Part shown: positions 42,525 to 50,693 of the stretch, one piece after another
How positions within the stretch are numbered: position 1 is the first letter of the stretch
How the letters are laid out: every line of letters begins with the position of its first letter
From: SAR324 cluster bacterium
GTDB taxonomy: Bacteria; SAR324; NAC60-12
NCBI GenBank assembly: GCA_028281495.1
Contig: JANQJU010000057.1
Span: 183,272-247,271 of the forward strand
Length of the DNA: 64,000 bases
Direction: 5' to 3'
Made by a program: the position numbers and the translations under genes
The notes under the pieces: model-generated
What the model was told of the DNA's origin: nothing
The model's database searches: none
The model's input: only the letters and a program-made list of their open reading frames with translations

Positions 42525-42824
42525 ATGAAGCTGATTCAATCCCTCAAAGTTGTTGTCATCCTCGTTGCTTTCTCATTTGCCGCTAACGCTTATGCAGGCG
42601 ATGCCAAAGTCGAAGCTGATGTGACTCAAAATATCATCAACATCACCTTAGAAACTTACTCCGACGAAGGTGAAGCCGAAACTCACTTGGGCAGCATCGT
42701 CGCTCACGGAGACAGCCAAGTGAAAGCTTCGATCAAAAACAACACTTACACCAACCATGTTCGCACCAGCACCGATGACGGACAAGCCAAAGCATCGGTT
42801 GGCAGCATCGTGGCGGGCAACTAA
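42525..42824 (+). CDS. Small secreted protein with internal repeats
   Basis: A 99-residue protein of unknown function. The signal peptide (KLIQSLKVVVILVAFSFAANAYA) should be cleaved after residue 24. The mature part is acidic and Thr/Ser/Asn-rich, alternating polar and hydrophobic residues as in beta structure. Two related halves each end in LGSIVA/VGSIVA (near residues 63 and 92), with A[ES]-x-H/S steps before. This recalls short repeat proteins of beta-solenoid or amyloid type, though no family is recognised. Start ATG 42525 follows TAGGAGA. A strong terminator 70 bp downstream marks it as a monocistronic, possibly highly expressed gene. Confidence 0.72.
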   Translation: MKLIQSLKVVVILVAFSFAANAYAGDAKVEADVTQNIINITLETYSDEGEAETHLGSIVAHGDSQVKASIKNNTYTNHVRTSTDDGQAKASVGSIVAGN

Positions 42825-42878
42825 GAATTCAACACGAAGAATTCAGTACTTAGTACTCAGTACTCAGAGACTACCTCC

Positions 42879-42919
42879 AAGCACCTCTCCTTCTCGAAAA
42901 ATCCGTAGGGTTGAGCAAT
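42879..42919 (+). repeat. 41-bp dispersed repeat, copy 1 (with complete terminator)
   Basis: The same 41 bases recur at 61597-61637. Here the repeat runs into the second arm of a hairpin and forms a complete terminator; at the other site the second arm is missing. Confidence 0.93.
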
Positions 42920-42939
42920 CAATCCTACGGATTTTTTTT
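42897..42939 (+). terminator. Rho-independent terminator after the small secreted protein gene
   Basis: A perfect 13-bp stem (AAAAATCCGTAGG at 42897-42909 with CCTACGGATTTTT at 42924-42936) around a 14-base loop, followed by further T residues. It lies about 70 bp after the stop at 42824. Confidence 0.92.
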
Positions 42940-42990
42940 GCTCGCTCCCAAACCCCGCCAAGACTCCGCAATTGTCAAAACTTCAACCCG

Positions 42991-43051
42991 AGACTAATCA
43001 AAAACGTTCGTGAAATGCTTCACTGTTATTTTTCCTTGAAATACCGGCTAT
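42991..43051 (+). repeat. 61-bp dispersed repeat, copy A
   Basis: First of three 61-bp copies (others at 44075-44135 and 58227-58287), all the same length and orientation, differing at only a few positions. Copy C lies just upstream of an intact DUF2887 gene, and copy B upstream of a fragment of one. Copy A precedes a different PD-(D/E)XK gene by about 160 bp. Confidence 0.93.
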
Positions 43052-43209
43052 TCAAAATGCGTTTACTCTGCTTCATCCTGCAACTGCCCCCGGTCTAAAG
43101 GGATTCTAATTTGAGGAACCACTGCCGGCAAGTCGTGGAGAAGCTGAGAGGCTGATCCCACGTTGAGAGGAGGCGATTCTCCCTCAAAAACTTCCTCAGG
43201 AATTTTGTC

Positions 43210-44061
43210 ATGAAAGCTCTAATTGCTCGTTTAAACTGGCACAATGCTTTTGGACAGATCCTCAAGCGGGTCTGGAATCACTTGGATCTACAAATCCTCA
43301 CAGAAGTGGAAGTTGCCAAAAACCCGTTACGGATCGATATGGTGATCATCCGCTCTCCACAACAGTTACCTCCCGAACAATTGCAACAATTGCCAGACGG
43401 CCTGCGGGAGCAGTTGAAGCCACACAACATTGTGGATTTCAAATCCATTCACGAATCCTACGGCTTACGGGAACTGCAAAAAACCTTAGCGTACAGTTGT
43501 TTATATGAAGAACAAAACGGCATCGCCCCAAACGACCTCAGCGTCTTTGCTGTCGCATCCATGACTCCACGAAAGCTATTGACACACTACCGGGATTGGA
43601 TTGAAATGATCACACGGGGCGTGTATCGAGCCGATGTGCGATTTCGTTCGATTTGGATTCTGGTGCCCAACGAACTTCCCCTTCACGAAACGAATGACGT
43701 GTTGGGATTCTTTGCCAGCCATCGCGACCGCTATGTGAAGGCGATTGAACACTGGTGGGACCGATCCCGACAAAAAGGTTGGGAAGGGTTATTGCGATTT
43801 TTAGCGTATCGATTGAAAAAGGAGATGCAAATGGCAGGATTGACCTTGGATGAACTCTATAAAGAAGATTACGACAGCGCGAAGTTTTTTTTAAGCCACA
43901 TGGCCCCCAAGAAAAAACAAAAGCTCCTGGAAGAAGAACTGCGAGACATGGAAACACAGCAGAAACAACAACTGCTGGAACGAGAGCTGGAAGCCTTAGA
44001 TGACGAGCAATTCGAACAACTATTAGCCAAGCGGAAGGCAAGAGGATCAACTTCTCTCTGA
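43210..44061 (+). CDS. PD-(D/E)XK nuclease-like protein
   Basis: A 283-residue protein with a likely nuclease core. TEVEVAKNPLRIDMVIIR (Glu and Asp near residues 30-42) and NIVDFKSIHESYG near 75 give the E...D...D-x-K pattern of PD-(D/E)XK enzymes. The last 50 residues are a charged coiled coil (LLEEELRDMETQQKQQLLE), like the tails of Rpn/DUF4351 families. No transposase is present. The gene is flanked by direct copies A and B of the 61-bp repeat. ATG 43210 has CAGGAA 9 bases upstream. Role unknown; related multicopy families promote recombination. Confidence 0.68.
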   Translation: MKALIARLNWHNAFGQILKRVWNHLDLQILTEVEVAKNPLRIDMVIIRSPQQLPPEQLQQLPDGLREQLKPHNIVDFKSIHESYGLRELQKTLAYSCLYEEQNGIAPNDLSVFAVASMTPRKLLTHYRDWIEMITRGVYRADVRFRSIWILVPNELPLHETNDVLGFFASHRDRYVKAIEHWWDRSRQKGWEGLLRFLAYRLKKEMQMAGLTLDELYKEDYDSAKFFLSHMAPKKKQKLLEEELRDMETQQKQQLLERELEALDDEQFEQLLAKRKARGSTSL

Positions 44062-44074
44062 TTTCTGCTAATCA

Positions 44075-44135
44075 AGACTAATCAAAAACGTTCGTGACAT
44101 GCTTCACTGTTATTTTTCCTTGAAATACCGGCTAT
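44075..44135 (+). repeat. 61-bp dispersed repeat, copy B
   Basis: Second copy of the 61-bp repeat, same strand as A and C. It also shares about five extra 5' bases (AATCA) with copy C at 58222-58226, and is followed 8 bp later by a fragment of the DUF2887 gene. Confidence 0.93.
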
Positions 44136-44142
44136 AGAGATC

Positions 44143-44224
44143 CACACAAATCTCTAGTACGACTGAACTGGCTTTGTTACAATTGACGATCCCTAACATT
44201 GGAGAAAAATTCAAAGAACTGCCA
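44143..44224 (+). pseudogene. Remnant of a DUF2887 (Rpn-like) nuclease gene
   Basis: About 80 bases align without gaps to 58817-58898, inside the DUF2887 gene, including the stretches CACAAATCTCTAGTACGAC and TTGTTACAATTGA. In the intact locus the 61-bp repeat ends about 530 bp before this point; here only about 8 bp separate them. This is what a large internal deletion of a repeat-plus-gene unit would leave. Reading-frame changes confirm it is not coding. Confidence 0.85.
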
Positions 44225-44287
44225 ACAGCTGCCAACAACTGCCAACAGTACAATTTAACTGAAAAATTTAACTGAAAGAGGTCTCAC

Positions 44288-47097
44288 ATAGCTTCCTCCT
44301 CTCCTCCCCCGTTAAATTCTTCCCAAACCCCAATTCCTCGCTATTTCAATGATTCTTGGACGCTTGATGACCCTTTAGGCATTGCGGGAACTGGTGATCG
44401 CTTGGCTAAAATGGTGTTGGAAGTTCAATCTCCGTTTTCTATTTGCGTGACTGGGAAATGGGGAGCGGGGAAAACGAGTGTGTTGCGTCGTGCGTTTGCT
44501 ACGCTAAGCGGACAACCGCTGGAACAAAAAGCACTGTTTGCCAATCAACCTCTCCAAGAGGAAAAAACCTCGACATTCCCAGGCTTCGTGACTCCATCGA
44601 CCCCACTAAAGGGAATTATCCCACTCTTCTCCTGTTTGATGGCATTGATGAAGTCGGTGGCCTCTCTCTTCGCAACCAAATCTGGAAAATAGCTCAAGAG
44701 GCCCACCAACTCGGTTACCGGGTGTTGGTGACAGGGCGTCCCACCGGTTATCGAGAGTTGCCACCCCTTACCAACTGCCAAATGTTTCATGTGATGCCCT
44801 TTGTGTGGCCTCAAATTAAACAGTTCATCCAAGCGTGGTATCGCATCAGCTCCTTATGGAAAAATCAGCGAGATCAAGGCATTCAAGGTTTTTTGGAAGC
44901 CTTGCAAGATTCCAGTCGCCCTTACTTATTGCCCTTGGCCCGGCGCCCTATTTTTCTGAACTTAATGGCCTTAGTCCACCGTGACTACAATGCCATGCCC
45001 GATGGACGTCCCAACTTGTATAAATCCATCATTAGCCTCTACCTCGTGCGCCAAGAACAACAACGCCGTCTCCGCCAAACCCACGACGGCCGACCCATGC
45101 CCCATTGGCCCGATCAAGAAAAACGCATGGTGTTGGGATACATCGCCTGGAACAGCCAAATGCAGGGCAGTCAACATAAAGAGGCACATGAACACGAAAA
45201 CCGCCGGATGGTGTGGACACGCAAAGAATTGCTTCAGCTCATTCAACAACAATTGAATACCCGCAAATGGGGCCGGTTCACTACCCTTCAACCCAACGAT
45301 GCCGAAGCAATCCTCAATTATTTTCTGCATCCTGCCGGACTGCTCATTGAACCAGCCGAAGGGCAAATCCAGTTTGCCCACCTCAGTTTTCAAGAATACA
45401 TGTGTGCTGATTTTTTATATGGCCGTGCCCAAAATGCGGACAATGGCCTGAAGGTTTATCTCCAAGAACACTTGTTTCCGCACTTGCATCTCCCTGGCTG
45501 GGATGAAGTGGGGTTGCTCCTGCTCACCATTCATGCCGACCACACTCACAACGAAGGCCATCTCAAAATGCTGACTTGGCTGAATGTTGCAAACCCACCC
45601 CAAGCCAATTTGTTGTTCCAAGCCGTGACCGGACGCGAACTTCCCTTCACTGATGAAGAACGTCTCGCTTGGTTACCGGTTTTACTGATGGTGGCCCTCA
45701 CACATCCTTATCATCATATGGTTCCCTTGCTTTCTCGTCTGCCTGAAGCCGTGCAAACGCAAGGTGTGAAATCTTACGAGGAGCTGTTGGCTACCGCTGA
45801 GGCTGCACAACAATGGCAAACGTTGAGTGCCTTACTCTTCCAGGCTTCCGACTATCCTGGAAGCCCCCAACGAATCCAGGGGTTGGCAACACTCCAACAG
45901 CGCTGGGAAGCTCCACCCGATGAGGATCCTTTCTGGGATGTTCCCTTCACGCAACAGGAAGCCCGTTCTTATGCCCTGTTGGAAGTATTGCTTTCAACAA
46001 AATGGCTTTCCTTTGAATCCTTGGATCCCGAACATCCTTTCTTCCAACGGATATCCCAGTGGATCTCTCAAGTTCTGTTGTGGGATTTCCTACCAAGTGA
46101 AGACACGTCACAACTCCCTGTCCCCACCAATACCCTGTTTTGTCTTGATGCATTGATGCCTCCGCAAGGAGCCTTGTGGCTCAAAATCGTGGAACGTCTC
46201 CCCATCGATACTTGGTTACTGCAAGGAGAGACCTATGACGATTTGATTGATGTTTTCAGTCAACCTTGTGTTTTACTCACTCTATTTTCTCCAACCTTAC
46301 CCCCTCGAATGATTCTTGCCTTGCAACTGTATGAATGGGTACAGAGCCTCGAATTCAATAACCAAGGAGATTACTTTGACCGATGGTCTCTGTATCGGTC
46401 TCTGTATCGGTCTCTGTATCGGTCTCTGTATTGGTCTCGGTCTCTGTATTGGTCTCGGTCTCGGTCTCGGTCTCTGTATCGGTCTCTGTATTGGTCTCGG
46501 TCTCTGTATCGGTCTCTGTATTGGTCTCGGTCTCGGTCTCTGTCAGACGAAAAATTTTTTCCGACAGAATTTCGACAACTGATTTTGGCAGCCCACCATC
46601 GGATCGACAAAGCAAATGAAACGCAATTCGACGCATTTGCCTTGGCATTGGAACGCTTTGGATATCGCTATGCGGCTCACGATTGGTTTACGGAGCAGAT
46701 CGAAACTCCAGACTTGTTTACCATGCGGGGTGTGAGGCAAGCGGAGTTGGCTCCACCGGGGTTTCACCTGTTTGATGACAGAGGATATCCGGCCAAGGAG
46801 CAACACCGGAAGAGTTGGCAAGCATTTCGCGACTGGCTCGATGACGAAGAAGCGATCTTGGCATTCACCTTTCCTGATGGGCTGCCCAAAGAAACCCGCC
46901 TTCTCTTACTAGAAGATTTACAACGCTTGAAGCATCAACCATGGTCCCTACAAGAGGGCATCGATGCCCTCTTGGCAGACTGGCCCAACGACGAACCCAT
47001 CCGCTACGAATCCATCGACAACGCAATCGATGGGTTTCAACAGGCATGTGAGGCATTTATCAAAGCCGTGGATCTGGAACAACCTCCCCAACAATGA
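44288..47097 (+). pseudogene. NACHT/KAP-type P-loop NTPase gene, start lost and frameshifted
   Basis: The N-terminal part is open from 44276 in one frame and encodes DPLGIAGTGDRLAKM and a Walker A, VTGKWGAGKTSVLRR, of KAP/STAND type. From about 44570 the coding sense moves to another frame: LLLFDGIDEVGG (Walker B), VLVTGRPTGYRE, then an 800-residue helical region with FAHLSFQEYMCADFLYG, the usual NACHT C-terminal helix motif. Where a start is expected, 8 bases after AGAGG, the codon is ATA (44288). So the start appears mutated and the frames do not join; a deletion fusing two genes is also possible. The frame from 44443 alone (884 codons) lacks the P-loop. STAND NTPases act in signalling or phage defence. 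Confidence 0.72.
46387..46545 (+). repeat. 12/6-bp tandem repeat encoding SLYR/SLYW/SR units
   Basis: About 159 bp built from the hexamers TCTCTG-TATCGG, TATTGG and TCTCGG, in phase with the NTPase frame. It encodes roughly 50 residues of SLYR, SLYW and SR steps. All unit lengths are multiples of three, so slippage would change length, not frame. Confidence 0.94.
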
Positions 47098-47269
47098 CTC
47101 TTTGCTAGCCCCCGCGTTCACTTCCGAACACCAAACTGTCCGCAACCGAACACTCCTGCAAGCTTCTATCCCAAAAAATCATTTAATTTCAGTTAATTAA
47201 ATTTGGCACATCTTTTGAGATAAACCGAAAAGCATTGCCACTTCTTCGGCATCTTGTTTGTGACCATCA

Positions 47270-47323
47270 CTATGGTTGCAGCCATAGCAATGGTTGCGGT
47301 CATTGCTATGGTTGTGGCCATTG
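47270..47323. repeat. Array of three 18-bp near-palindromic units upstream of the exporter operon
   Basis: Units at 47270-47287 (CTATGGTTGCAGCCATAG), 47288-47305 and 47306-47323 are contiguous and each is close to self-complementary. The array ends 32 bp before the adaptor gene start. It could be an operator array or a hairpin-forming duplication. Confidence 0.8.
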
Positions 47324-47355
47324 ATAACCTTCATACGTGAGGGTGGACTAATTGT

Positions 47356-48600
47356 ATGGACCGTCCCATCGATGCAAAAACCAAACGTCGACGACGACTC
47401 AAGCACCTCTTGACATGGGGAGTCCCCTTGTTTGTCTGCGTCGGACTGTTCTATGGCGTGGGGATTTGGATCGAACCCTCGGTCGAACGAAACCGAGTGC
47501 GCTTGGGCCAAGTGGATCGGGGAACCGTCGAAGCGTCCTTAACCACAACCGGACAAGTCATCCCCAGTCAAGAAGGCGTGATCACTCGTGCGTATGCGGT
47601 GAAGATCATTCGTGTGTTGGAGCAGCCAGGGGCCTTGGTCGAACCCGGACAAGCTTTATTGCAATTGGAAACCACCGAACAACAAGACCGCTTGGACACC
47701 CTCGCGGAGCAGGCAGCCATGAAAAGAAATGCCCAGAAGCAAGCGTCCTTAGAAATCCAGAAAGACATCCAGGAACTCCAAGGCGCATTGGAGCGTTTGA
47801 AGGTGCAACTGGCTGAACAAGAATTTGATCGGAAGGCCAATCATCGTCTGTTTCAAAAAGGATACATCTCGGTAGAAGCCTGGAAAGAAAGCCAAACCCA
47901 GACCCAGCTCACTCGAATTGCCATTCAAGAGCATCAGCAAAACATTGGAGTGCTGCAACAACTACAACAAGCCCAGGCAGAAGGATTGAGGCTCGAACTG
48001 AAGTCTTTGGAGCGACAACGGAAACGAGCGCACAAACGTTTAGAAGCAGCCACCGTTCGAGCCGAACAAACCGGGGTAATCACCTGGATTTGGGAAGAAG
48101 TGGGGGCCACCGCTGAATCGGGAAAACCCCTTGTACGCATTGCCGACCTCACCCGGTTTCATGTGGAAGCTGCGATTTCTGATTCTTATGCCAATCGAGT
48201 GCATGTGGGACAATTGGCCCAAATCCGTGTGAACGAGTTGCCTTTAGCAGGCACTGTACAGACCTTGCTCCCCCAGATCGAAAACGGGCGCATGACGCTC
48301 AAGATCCAACTTCAACAACCCTCGCATGAGCGATTGAAACCGAACCTACGGGTCGATGTTTGGTTGGTCACCGACAATCAATCCAACACCTTGCGCGTCC
48401 CCCGCGGTGCGTTTGCCAACGGACACGGCTGGCAAGATGTGTTTGTCGTGGAAGGCGAATATGCATACCGCCGCCCCGTGCAACTGGGCTTAGTCAGTGC
48501 AGATCACTATGCCGTGCTTTCTGGCTTACAACTGGGAGAAACCGTGATTGTTTCCTCCACTCACGCCTTTGCCGATGCCGAAAAAATTCATCTGAAATAA
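47356..48600 (+). CDS. Periplasmic adaptor (membrane fusion) protein of an ABC exporter
   Basis: A 414-residue HlyD/MacA-type adaptor. A basic N-terminus is followed by one membrane anchor (about residues 19-38). The first half of the lipoyl domain (GQVIPSQEGVITRAYAV, VEPGQALLQLE) spans 70-105. A long coiled coil (110-235) follows, then the second lipoyl half (AATVRAEQTGVITWI) and beta-barrel/proximal domains (LVRIADLTRFHVEAAIS near 260). It would bridge the inner-membrane permeases below to an outer-membrane channel, which is not encoded here. It is the first gene of a seven-gene operon. The last codons are duplicated downstream. Confidence 0.9.
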   Translation: MDRPIDAKTKRRRRLKHLLTWGVPLFVCVGLFYGVGIWIEPSVERNRVRLGQVDRGTVEASLTTTGQVIPSQEGVITRAYAVKIIRVLEQPGALVEPGQALLQLETTEQQDRLDTLAEQAAMKRNAQKQASLEIQKDIQELQGALERLKVQLAEQEFDRKANHRLFQKGYISVEAWKESQTQTQLTRIAIQEHQQNIGVLQQLQQAQAEGLRLELKSLERQRKRAHKRLEAATVRAEQTGVITWIWEEVGATAESGKPLVRIADLTRFHVEAAISDSYANRVHVGQLAQIRVNELPLAGTVQTLLPQIENGRMTLKIQLQQPSHERLKPNLRVDVWLVTDNQSNTLRVPRGAFANGHGWQDVFVVEGEYAYRRPVQLGLVSADHYAVLSGLQLGETVIVSSTHAFADAEKIHLK

Positions 48601-48660
48601 TCCAAGTGAAAAAAAGTTTATCTGAAATAGTCCAAGTGAAAAAAAGTTTATCCGAAATAA
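48591..48660 (+). repeat. 30-bp tandem repeat containing the stop of the adaptor gene
   Basis: Two 30-bp units (48591-48620, 48621-48650) and a partial third. The first includes the last codons and TAA stop of the adaptor gene. The partial third runs into the ribosome-binding site of the ABC ATPase gene. Confidence 0.93.
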
Positions 48661-48673
48661 CCAAGGAGAAACC

Positions 48674-49342
48674 ATGATTCAATTATCCAATATTCAAAAG
48701 CTCTACCAGACCGACACCATGGAAACCACGGCCTTGAACGATATCAATCTCTCGGTCGAAACGGGTGAATTTGTCTCCATCATGGGACCTTCCGGGTCGG
48801 GAAAAAGCACCCTGCTCAATATCATGGGATTGCTCGATGCGCCCACTCACGGAGCGGTGCATTTGGAAGGAGCAAAGATTGAACAGTATCACGACCGTGC
48901 CCTCGCCAAGATCCGCAACCAAAAGATCGGGTTCATCTTTCAATCCTTCCATCTGATCCATGACCTGAGTGTTCAAGACAACGTGGAACTGCCACTGCTG
49001 TATCGTTCAGGAATCCGTGCCAAGCAACGTCATGAGATGGCTAAGGCCGCCTTGGATCGAGTGGGGTTGAGCGCCCGTACCGCTCATTTTCCCTCTCAAC
49101 TTTCAGGGGGGCAGCGTCAACGAGTGGCCATTGCGCGCGCTATCGTGGGACGCCCCAAGCTCCTGCTGGCTGATGAACCCACTGGCAATCTCGACAGCAA
49201 AATGGGTCAGGAAATTATGGCAATCCTGCACAACCTCAACACAGAAGACCGCGCGACCGTGGTGATGGTCACTCATGATGAACATCAGGCTCAACAGACC
49301 CATCGAGTGATTCGAATCTTCGATGGCCGACAAGTTCAATAA
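48674..49342 (+). CDS. ABC transporter ATP-binding protein (MacB/LolD type)
   Basis: A 222-residue ABC ATPase of the lipoprotein/macrolide export group. The Walker A GPSGSGKSTLLNIMGLLD is near residue 37, the Q-loop FIFQSFHLI near 87, the signature LSGGQRQRVAIARAIVGRP near 140, Walker B LLLADEPTGNLD near 162 and the switch His in VVMVTHDEH near 196. The short gap to its neighbours and the order MFP-ATPase-FtsX permease define a MacAB-like exporter in which the ATPase and permease are separate chains. An AAGGAG site lies 6 bases upstream of the ATG. Confidence 0.95.
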   Translation: MIQLSNIQKLYQTDTMETTALNDINLSVETGEFVSIMGPSGSGKSTLLNIMGLLDAPTHGAVHLEGAKIEQYHDRALAKIRNQKIGFIFQSFHLIHDLSVQDNVELPLLYRSGIRAKQRHEMAKAALDRVGLSARTAHFPSQLSGGQRQRVAIARAIVGRPKLLLADEPTGNLDSKMGQEIMAILHNLNTEDRATVVMVTHDEHQAQQTHRVIRIFDGRQVQ

Positions 49343-49367
49343 ACAGAAGAGTTCAATAAACAGGAGA
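49334..49367 (+). repeat. 17-bp tandem duplication at the stop of the ATPase gene
   Basis: Two 17-bp units (49334-49350, 49351-49367) differ at one base. The first includes the TAA stop at 49340-49342; the second, with one A-to-G change, supplies the AGGAGA ribosome-binding site of the permease. Confidence 0.92.
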
Positions 49368-49372
49368 ACGTC

Positions 49373-50611
49373 ATGTTTCAGAATTATTTCAAAATTGCAC
49401 TCAAGGTGCTGATGCGTCGCAAATTTTTTACCGCAATCAACTTGTTGGTGATCAGCTTGACGCTCTCTGTGTTGATTGCCTTGACCACGATGATCGAAGC
49501 CCTCATGGGTTCCCACGAGCCAGAGCCACCGGAACTGTTGATCATTGCCAACACCCAGGTTCGCAACAGCACCAGTTTCGACCACGATGGCAGCTTGGCC
49601 GGATATCGCTTGTTGACCCAATATGCCCAGGACCTCCCTGGAATCGAGCGGATGGCCATCACGGAGTTTCCATCACAAACCATTTCATTTCAGAACCAAA
49701 CCAAAACCACCCTCATGCTACGACGCACCGACGCCCGGTTTTGGCAGATGATGAACTTTGAATTCTTAGAAGGAGCGGCCTTCAATCAAGCCGACTATGA
49801 GGCTGGAAAGCGGTTTGCCATCATCAACGAAGCCACGCGCAATCAAGTGTTTTCTGGTCAATCGGCCGTGGGCCAAATGCTGGATCTCAATGGAACGTCT
49901 TTCCAAGTGATTGGCGTGGTCCGCAATATTCCGGATTTACGAATTCTGTCTTTTGGCGACGTGTGGGTGCCGATCTCCACCCACAGCCATGATGGGTATC
50001 GGCATGATCTGGTGGGCAATTTCGTCGGACTGTTGCAACCGGCTCCTGATGCAGACATCCACCTCATCAAGCAAGCCTTCCAACAACAGCTCCAATCGGT
50101 TCAATTTCACACGAGCGATTACGATCAAATCCGCAGCCGCGTATTCACCGGATGGGAGTTGGTCTATGCCCTGACCAGCGGGAATTATTATGGTGATGTG
50201 AACGCCAATCGATTGCATTTCTTTTTAACCGGAGTGGCGCTTCTGTTCATGGCCCTGCCTGCTTTGAATTTGGTGAACCTCAATGTCAGCCGCATGATGG
50301 AACGCGCCTCTGAAATCGGCGTGCGGAAAACGTTTGGTGCTTCTTCTGGAAGCTTAGTGGGACAGTTTGTGTTTGAAAATGTGTTCCTTACCGTCATTGG
50401 AGGGGTCTTGGGATTCGGACTCGCTACGGTGGGATTGGGCTGGCTCGAATCCTGGGATGTCTTCCGTTACACCAACTTCCAAATCAACTCCCGGATTCTG
50501 GGATTTGCCATGGGATTCACCCTCTTTTTTGGTTTGTTGTCAGGAATTTACCCGGCGTGGAAGATGTCCAAATTGCATCCAGTTCATGTTCTGAGTGGAC
50601 GGGTGGCCTGA
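49373..50611 (+). CDS. ABC transporter permease, MacB/FtsX type (first copy)
   Basis: A 412-residue inner-membrane permease. The N-terminal MFQNYFKIALKVLMRRKFF and first membrane segment (about residues 18-42) lead into a large periplasmic domain (about 45-280, with FEFLEGAAFNQADY and IINEATRNQVF, as in MacB_PCD). Three C-terminal membrane segments follow, with the FtsX loop ASEIGVRKTFGASSGSLVGQF near 310. The mechanotransmission layout implies it pushes substrate from the periplasm outward rather than across the inner membrane. It is followed by a second, diverged permease of the same type; they probably form a heterodimer. Confidence 0.92.
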   Translation: MFQNYFKIALKVLMRRKFFTAINLLVISLTLSVLIALTTMIEALMGSHEPEPPELLIIANTQVRNSTSFDHDGSLAGYRLLTQYAQDLPGIERMAITEFPSQTISFQNQTKTTLMLRRTDARFWQMMNFEFLEGAAFNQADYEAGKRFAIINEATRNQVFSGQSAVGQMLDLNGTSFQVIGVVRNIPDLRILSFGDVWVPISTHSHDGYRHDLVGNFVGLLQPAPDADIHLIKQAFQQQLQSVQFHTSDYDQIRSRVFTGWELVYALTSGNYYGDVNANRLHFFLTGVALLFMALPALNLVNLNVSRMMERASEIGVRKTFGASSGSLVGQFVFENVFLTVIGGVLGFGLATVGLGWLESWDVFRYTNFQINSRILGFAMGFTLFFGLLSGIYPAWKMSKLHPVHVLSGRVA

Positions 50612-50693
50612 GCTTCTCAACACCTATTTACAACATGTCACAACATTCTCTACTCACCCTGCATCCGATTCACACTTTGAGTAAAAGGTTCCT

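Noticed and set aside
42991..44135. Nuclease gene between direct 61-bp repeats as a composite transposon
   Set aside because: No transposase, no terminal inverted repeats and no visible target-site duplication; the repeat seems tied to individual gene units.
46355..46648. Minus-strand frame of Glu/Thr/Asp/Asn repeats
   Set aside because: It is the reverse reading of the SLYR microsatellite inside the NTPase gene; no start signal or homology.
47195..47220. Possible sigma-54 promoter (TGGCAC-like element) before the exporter operon
   Set aside because: The -12 element lacks the conserved GC at the required spacing and the site is over 130 bp from the start.
47197..47334. Possible 45-residue His/Asn/Cys-rich peptide on the minus strand
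   Set aside because: It is mostly a translation of the 18-bp palindromic array, with no convincing Shine-Dalgarno site.
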